Source: Papio anubis (taxonomy: Eukaryota; Chordata; Mammalia; Primates; Cercopithecidae). From it: a DNA stretch of 64,000 nucleotides. Positions 59,302 through 64,000 of the stretch are shown here, piece by piece. Each line of letters starts with the position of its first letter. Within the stretch, counting starts at the first letter, position 1. Position numbers and translations under genes: made by a program. The stretch is from positions 93,218,426 through 93,282,425 of the forward strand of contig NC_044981.1 in the NCBI RefSeq assembly GCF_008728515.1, in the 5' to 3' direction. The notes beneath the pieces are model-generated. The model was not told the DNA's origin, did no database searches, and worked only from the letters and a program-made list of their open reading frames with translations.

Positions 59302-60640
59302 CACAGAATCTGTGAAGTAGTCCTGCAGCTACTCCACTGGTTTTAAGTAATAGAGAATGCATGACCATTTTAATGACTCACCTGTTGGAAGCCTACTAGA
59401 GAGGTGGAGAAGATAAAGTACAGTAGTCCTGATGCTGATTCTAAAGACCCACTTTTTCAGCTTGGATTTAGGCTATTGGCTAAAGTTACTCTAAAGGTTC
59501 TGAGGTACTTTAAAGTTGAAGGACCTGAATCTCTGGTGATTTCATTCTCTCCGCTACAGGGAATGAAACAGGTAAATAAATAAGCAGGGCAGTAGTTTTT
59601 CTAACTATTTTCTAAGATCACTAACAGGCTTGCTCTTCCTGCACCATTTTTCTGCTTTCTTACCTAGATTGCCAACGCCTTTTGAGTACTTATTTATCTT
59701 TCTATACCCCAGAGTCTTGCTTTTTTATAATTGCTACTCAGTAATTATGTAAGGAGATTGAAATAATTCCTTACTGTTGAGTTGGTATTTTGCAAACTTT
59801 CACTTCAGTCTAGTAGTAAGAATGTAGTAATTTAGCAAGAAATTGACAAGGATGTTTTGAAGGTATGCCCAATAGTATTACAAATTATTTTTAAAGAAAA
59901 CCTTTAAAATAGCATCTCCTTTTTCCTAAGTAACTTGCAAATCAGATTTTTTAAATTGTTTAAAGTAAAAAACAATGCTCTTTTCTCCATATCCCAGAAC
60001 TGCAGATAAATGTGGTTTCTAAAACTTTTTCCAAGTCATATATTTTCATTAGCTACAGTGATCTTACAACTGAAACTTAGCTATAGGCTATGTTAAAGAT
60101 ACATGAGGCAGAATGTAAAGTAGCTAGAATTTATAGTGTTACATGGTATTGCAAAAGGCTAGCTGCTTTTTCTTAATCCAAACACATATAGTCTGACTGG
60201 AAAGAGATTTTGGGGTCATATCTTTCGAATAATACAGAGTTTTTGTTGTTGGTGGTGGGTTGGTTTGTTTTTAGTTAATACTAAACACAAATGTTTTATC
60301 AAAATATGAGTGAAATTTTCATGGAGTTGCCTGCATTTGTGAACATCTGCTGTGTTCTTAATGGTACAGTGAACAAGAGCCATTAGACCTAAGAGTAGGA
60401 CCCTATAGCAGGTATATCCAAAGCTACAACAGAGGGATGTCTGTAGAGAAAGAGGAACCTGCTGCCTCTACTGATTTGAACTTCCCAATGACTCCCATAT
60501 AAAATCTAAATCCTGTTCATCACTTGTCTTTTATCAAAAACTTAGCCATATAATTTTTCTATTTTGTATTCCTCTAATTATTTTCAGTGAAACAAGCATA
60601 TGCAAACTCATCTGTTACACTTTTATAATAAAGTGGTTTT
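59086..60640. other. Unassigned non-coding DNA
   Basis: Apart from a GT tract this holds nothing I recognise. No coding pattern is present. Confidence 0.5.
59257..59299. repeat. (GT)n microsatellite with one interruption
   Basis: About 20 GT units with a 'gtac' interruption near 59,265. Confidence 0.95.
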
Positions 60641-60649
60641 CACCTTGTA

Positions 60650-60790
60650 ACAAGGCTATGACTGTCTTAGAGTCTTGAATCCAAGTTTGTGAAGTAGATC
60701 CTGTGAGAGAGATGAAGTGACTTGCCCAAGGCCACTCTGATGTCATCAAAAGAAATTTACATTCAGGTCTGGCTTACCTCAGGCATAGTT
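60650..60790 (-). repeat. MIR fragment, antisense
   Basis: The core phrase 'gaagtgacttgcccaaggcc' with following 'actctgatgtcatc' and 'cattcaggtctggct' is the reverse of the MIR core and 5' part. Confidence 0.75.
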
Positions 60791-60989
60791 GTCCATACAT
60801 CAGAATTTTAAATATTTGTACTTACTTTTGAAACGTCCTTATTATTTCCAGCCATCTCTACCCACAGCCATCTCCAAATCTTGGATAAATTTATTTTGAG
60901 TGAAACGGGTTTTAATCAGTTAGGTTATCCCTCTACAGAGTTATTTCTACAGTAGAAAGCATTTGAATGTGCTATAAATCCGCCATCAT

Positions 60990-61245
60990 GGTCTTATCTC
61001 AAATGTCACCATCTCAAAAATGACTTTATTGCCTACTACTGTTACCTATTTATTCTCCATAGTGATAGCTGATTTTATTTTTTTCAAAATATTTTCATCT
61101 GAACTTACATTATTTACTTGTATACATGCTTTCTGTCTGTCTTTTTCCATTGGAATATAAACTACCTTGGAGTTTGAACCTTATCTACTTGTTCCACCTT
61201 TTCCCTGGCAGTTATGTGCTAGGCATGGAATAAGGCTCACCAGAT
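60990..61245 (+). repeat. L2 fragment, sense
   Basis: L2 3'-region phrases are 'caaatgtcaccatctcaaaa', 'ttgtatacatgctttctgtc', 'attggaatataaactacctt' and 'gcagttatgtgctaggcat'. It is diverged. Confidence 0.55.
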
Positions 61246-62110
61246 TTTGGTTGAAGCAGTAATCACTAGGTACTAAACACTGGGGTAACAATTACCAGGG
61301 GATGACATCACTCTCATGCTCGGCAACAGTTCTTCTGGTAAGAGCATTATATTTTGTTTCTACTCTTTATGTTCAGATGGGTTCGAGTGAAACAAAACTG
61401 AAAATCATTGCCATTTATATGCCTCCCTTTCTCTGTAAAGTTATAAAAATGAGATAAAATATTTAAAATATTATTTTATTACATATAAGCAGTTTATGTT
61501 TTAGAGTCTTTGAAACTATTTTCCTATGTGTATTCACAAGATACCACATTTTGATTAATTATTAATTCCAGTCATTTGCAGACATATACTATTGGAGAAA
61601 AATGAATATTAATAAGGAAACTAAAATCTGAAAGTCATCTCTAAGGTTTTACTTTTCATAACTTAAAATTACTCACAGTTGCTTGGTTATTTATAACTTT
61701 CTTTTTCATTCTACATCAAGCACACATCTCTTTCGTTTTTTTTCTATTGGCAAGTGAGCATGATAGATTAGTGAATGAATCAGGCATCATACCATGTTTC
61801 ATAATACTACCCTTTCTATTGGTCTAAAACCAGAAAATGAATATAGACCACGTAGTAGCTGAGATCATAAACTGTGAAAAAAAGTTTTCTTAATTGGGAA
61901 CAAGTTTGAAATAGAAATAAACCCACAGAACATTTTTTTCAGTGCATTAGAGCTGATAGTGATAGTAAACATACACATACATTTGAATATGTGCATACAT
62001 AAATATATGTGTATATATACATATATGTGTGTGTTTGTGTGTGTGTCTCCTGATCTTATTTAAAAGTATTTAAAGTGACTTTTAATAGTATGTTATTCTT
62101 AACAATGCTT
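61246..62110. other. Unassigned DNA with a TA/TG tract
   Basis: Nothing was recognised except an alternating TA/TG tract at about 61,985-62,047, which is likely to be unstable in length. Confidence 0.5.
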
Positions 62111-62119
62111 TCTGGAAGC

Positions 62120-62255
62120 AGTTGCTAATTATTTTCTACATTTTACCAATGACGAAAGTGGGGATTGGGGAGTTTATATGATTTACCCAAGATTGAATAA
62201 TTGATTAAACAGATATGGGCCTTGAATTCCAGTTATCTGATTGGTATCTCACTAC
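62120..62255 (-). repeat. MIR fragment, antisense
   Basis: 'ttttctacattttaccaatg', 'gatttacccaagattgaata' and 'gggccttgaattccagttat' follow the reverse of MIR from its 3' part to its core. Confidence 0.6.
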
Positions 62256-62690
62256 TTAAAAATAATATAAATTAAAAAGGACAAAATTCTCAAATCAAAA
62301 TTTAAGTAAAAGTTAGGTCAACTTAATTATTGTCTCTATTCAAGGTTTAGCTGCAGGCAACGTAGTCTACTCTAGTTAATTAATGGAAAACTTTATTTGG
62401 GAGTATCAATTAACTTACAGAATTACTGGGAAGACCAAGTATACCAGGCTTGAATGCCTTCAAACTAGTAATACTGAACCACACCAAAAGATTTTTATGG
62501 AAGTTCACCTGTTTTTGCTGCCTGCACATCCACACTTATGTGACCAGAAGCTTTGGCGGCTAAAGAAATGCCGTGTTTCCACAACTGTGCTTGCTTCTTC
62601 AATCTTTACTCTAGCCAAGCAACTCTTACTAGGTAGAACCTCCCAAGATTGCTGCAGGTTTGCTGAGTGCATTTGTCAGGAGATATATCC
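62256..62690. other. Unassigned DNA with a 104-codon open frame
   Basis: An ATG-started frame of 104 codons (62,383-62,697, plus) lies here. Its composition is ordinary, I recognise no domain, and there are no visible promoter or splice features. I regard it as chance or as part of an unrecognised repeat. Confidence 0.45.
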
Positions 62691-62693
62691 ACC

Positions 62694-63130
62694 ATAGTGC
62701 TGCAGCGTAACATGCTACCTCAAAATTCAGTGGCTTAAAATAACAATCATCTATTTTTGTTCACACATCTGCAGGATAGCTGAGGTTGGCTGATCTAGGC
62801 TGGGCTTAGTTGGGTGGCTCTGCTTTACGTCATAGACCTGGCTGGACTTGGTTCTTTGATATGCGTTAAACTAATTCTGGATCTAATTGAATTTATTCTG
62901 GTTTTCAGGTTGAGGGCAGCAGCTGTCATAGTGATCGCAGAGGGCTGAACAAGCAGAAACACACAATGTATCCTCAATTAAGAGTTACACCCAGCAAATT
63001 CTCATTTCTGCTGCATTTCTTTGGCTAACACAAGTCATATGGTCAAGTCAAAGTAGTGGGAAGGACAGCAAACTCACATAGAAAAGAGAGCAAATGAAGG
63101 GAAGGGCGCAGCATTGGGACTAATACTTAA
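62694..63130 (+). repeat. Old LTR-like mammalian repeat, family not named
   Basis: The opening 'cctcaaaattcagtggctta' and 'aaataacaatcatctatttt', the middle 'ggctgatctaggctgggctt' and the close 'gcatttctttggctaacaca' and 'aagtcatatggtcaagtcaa' match a repeat I have seen many times in mammalian DNA. I cannot give its name with confidence. Confidence 0.55.
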
Positions 63131-64000
63131 ATCTAACACCCAGAAAATATTGTTTTGAAATTATTTCCATAAAAAAGAGAGGCACAATTGAAGAACTATC
63201 AAAATGGAGACACATTTTAAATAAGCTTGGGGCTGAGACAAAGAGAAGTAGTGTACTACATACATTTAATGTAATGGAAAATCAGGGACTAGTATATTCA
63301 GCATAGCTTTTATGTACGTAATGTTAAAACATCAGTGAAATATTGTGAGTCACGACTGTGATTCCCCTTGAAAGATTTATATACTGTATATGTAATATGT
63401 ATATGTATAAGAGATGACATCATAATAGTATATATAAAGCAATCTTACCATTGTTGCATCTTAATAAGAGAAACAAGATATGTATAAAATTGACAGATTT
63501 AAAAGAGATTTTTAAAAGATTTTAAATTGAAAGTGTTTGTTTCCATGCATTTTTATTAAATTATCTACTTTGTAGCAGTGTATGTGATCATGTGGCCCTG
63601 TGCCAAGGATAAGAAGGGGACACTGCTGTCGTTTCTGTTGGTTCAGTCTAGTGCATATATGAAAGGACAGAAACATAGGCTCCAAAATACAAGCTTAAGA
63701 AAAAGTAAAATAGTGTTCTTATGAAGTAAAAATTACTTCATAACCACTTCTTATCTAAGACCAGTCAGTACTTTGCTCATCTTCTCACCTTGGTTAGGAA
63801 TGATTTTATACTCCTTAATGGATGGAGTCTCCTGTTATTTAACAATACTATCATGCAATACAAGAAGAGAACTATTTCATTTCTGGATCTTTCCAAATTC
63901 TAAAATTTCTAGTCCTTTCAAATTTGCAAGGACTGGAAATTTTAACCTTTCTTATAGTAACTACTATCTTTCCATGCATGGGAAAAATTATGCTACAACT
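63131..64000. other. Unassigned AT-rich DNA
   Basis: No repeat or gene was recognised to the end of the window. A short 'tatatgtaatatgtatatg' patch lies at 63,385-63,410. Confidence 0.5.

Noticed and set aside
62383..62697. 104-codon open frame as a small gene
   Set aside because: No recognised domain, single exon with no promoter or conserved context visible, and adjoining repeat sequence. Left as unassigned.
1..64000. tRNA, U6, 7SK, Y RNA or other small RNA genes
   Set aside because: I looked for their landmark box A/B and conserved core phrases by eye and saw none. Only tRNA-derived MIR SINEs are present.
1..64000. Bacterial-type operons, riboswitches, terminators or phage elements
   Set aside because: The whole window is primate DNA by its Alu and L1 content, so such features do not apply.

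Overview
This is repeat-dominated, AT-rich primate nuclear DNA with no protein-coding host gene that I can support. The mix of repeats fixes the clade: Alu elements from AluJ to AluY type, a near-intact L1 of the L1PA series, a MADE1 mini-mariner, an MLT2-type ERVL LTR, an ERV1-type solo LTR, and many old L1M, L2, MIR, MER2, MER5A and MER20-like fragments. That combination means a catarrhine primate. Human is most likely, but another ape cannot be excluded from the sequence alone. The DNA is either intergenic or deep intronic; I found no exon with convincing splice sites or codon structure.

Layout. 1-4.9 kb: mostly unassigned sequence, a (GT)n tract and an antisense Alu. 4.95-11.7 kb: one almost full-length, badly decayed L1M-type LINE on the minus strand, carrying later insertions (AluJ, MADE1, a second AluJ, a short L1P 3' end, an AluY-like copy). 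12-15.7 kb: a GC-richer LTR-like block, a MIR and L2-like sequence. 15.75-15.9 kb: a long CCCT/CCTT pyrimidine tract. 16-26 kb: mostly unassigned, with a MIR, a head-to-head inverted Alu pair (22.4-23.1 kb) and a MER2. 26.3-28.2 kb: MLT2-type LTR, L2 and Alu. 28.2-35.4 kb: mostly unassigned, with a hAT element and an ERV1-type solo LTR flanked by a perfect 4-bp duplication. 35.4-47.2 kb: a LINE nest. An antisense L1 3' part abuts a sense old L1, and the old L1 is split by a 6.2-kb antisense L1PA element. 47.5-51.4 kb: L2, Alu, MER20-like and old L1 pieces. 52.6-57.7 kb: a long stretch almost free of recognisable repeats. 57.7-64 kb: L2, MER5A, old L1, MIR and an LTR-like repeat.

The only substantial coding sequences are those of the L1PA element (about 37,786-43,984, minus strand). 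Its 5' UTR starts with the usual YY1 site and still carries the ~130-bp segment that the youngest human L1s have lost. ORF1 is open over its full 338 codons. ORF2 is open throughout except for one extra base near 40,951, which separates the endonuclease from the reverse transcriptase. The antisense ORF0 start is present but stops after 14 codons. ORF1p (RNA-binding chaperone) and ORF2p (endonuclease and reverse transcriptase) would together copy L1 RNA into DNA; as written this copy could not make full ORF2p.

I did not find an undescribed biological system. The most useful leads are the L1PA features, an AluY-like copy with clustered small deletions, the MADE1 hairpin, the inverted Alu pair, the solo LTR and the repeat-poor 5-kb stretch. 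Repeat names come from recognising consensus sequence by eye, so boundaries are usually good to about 10-30 bases and subfamily names are provisional.
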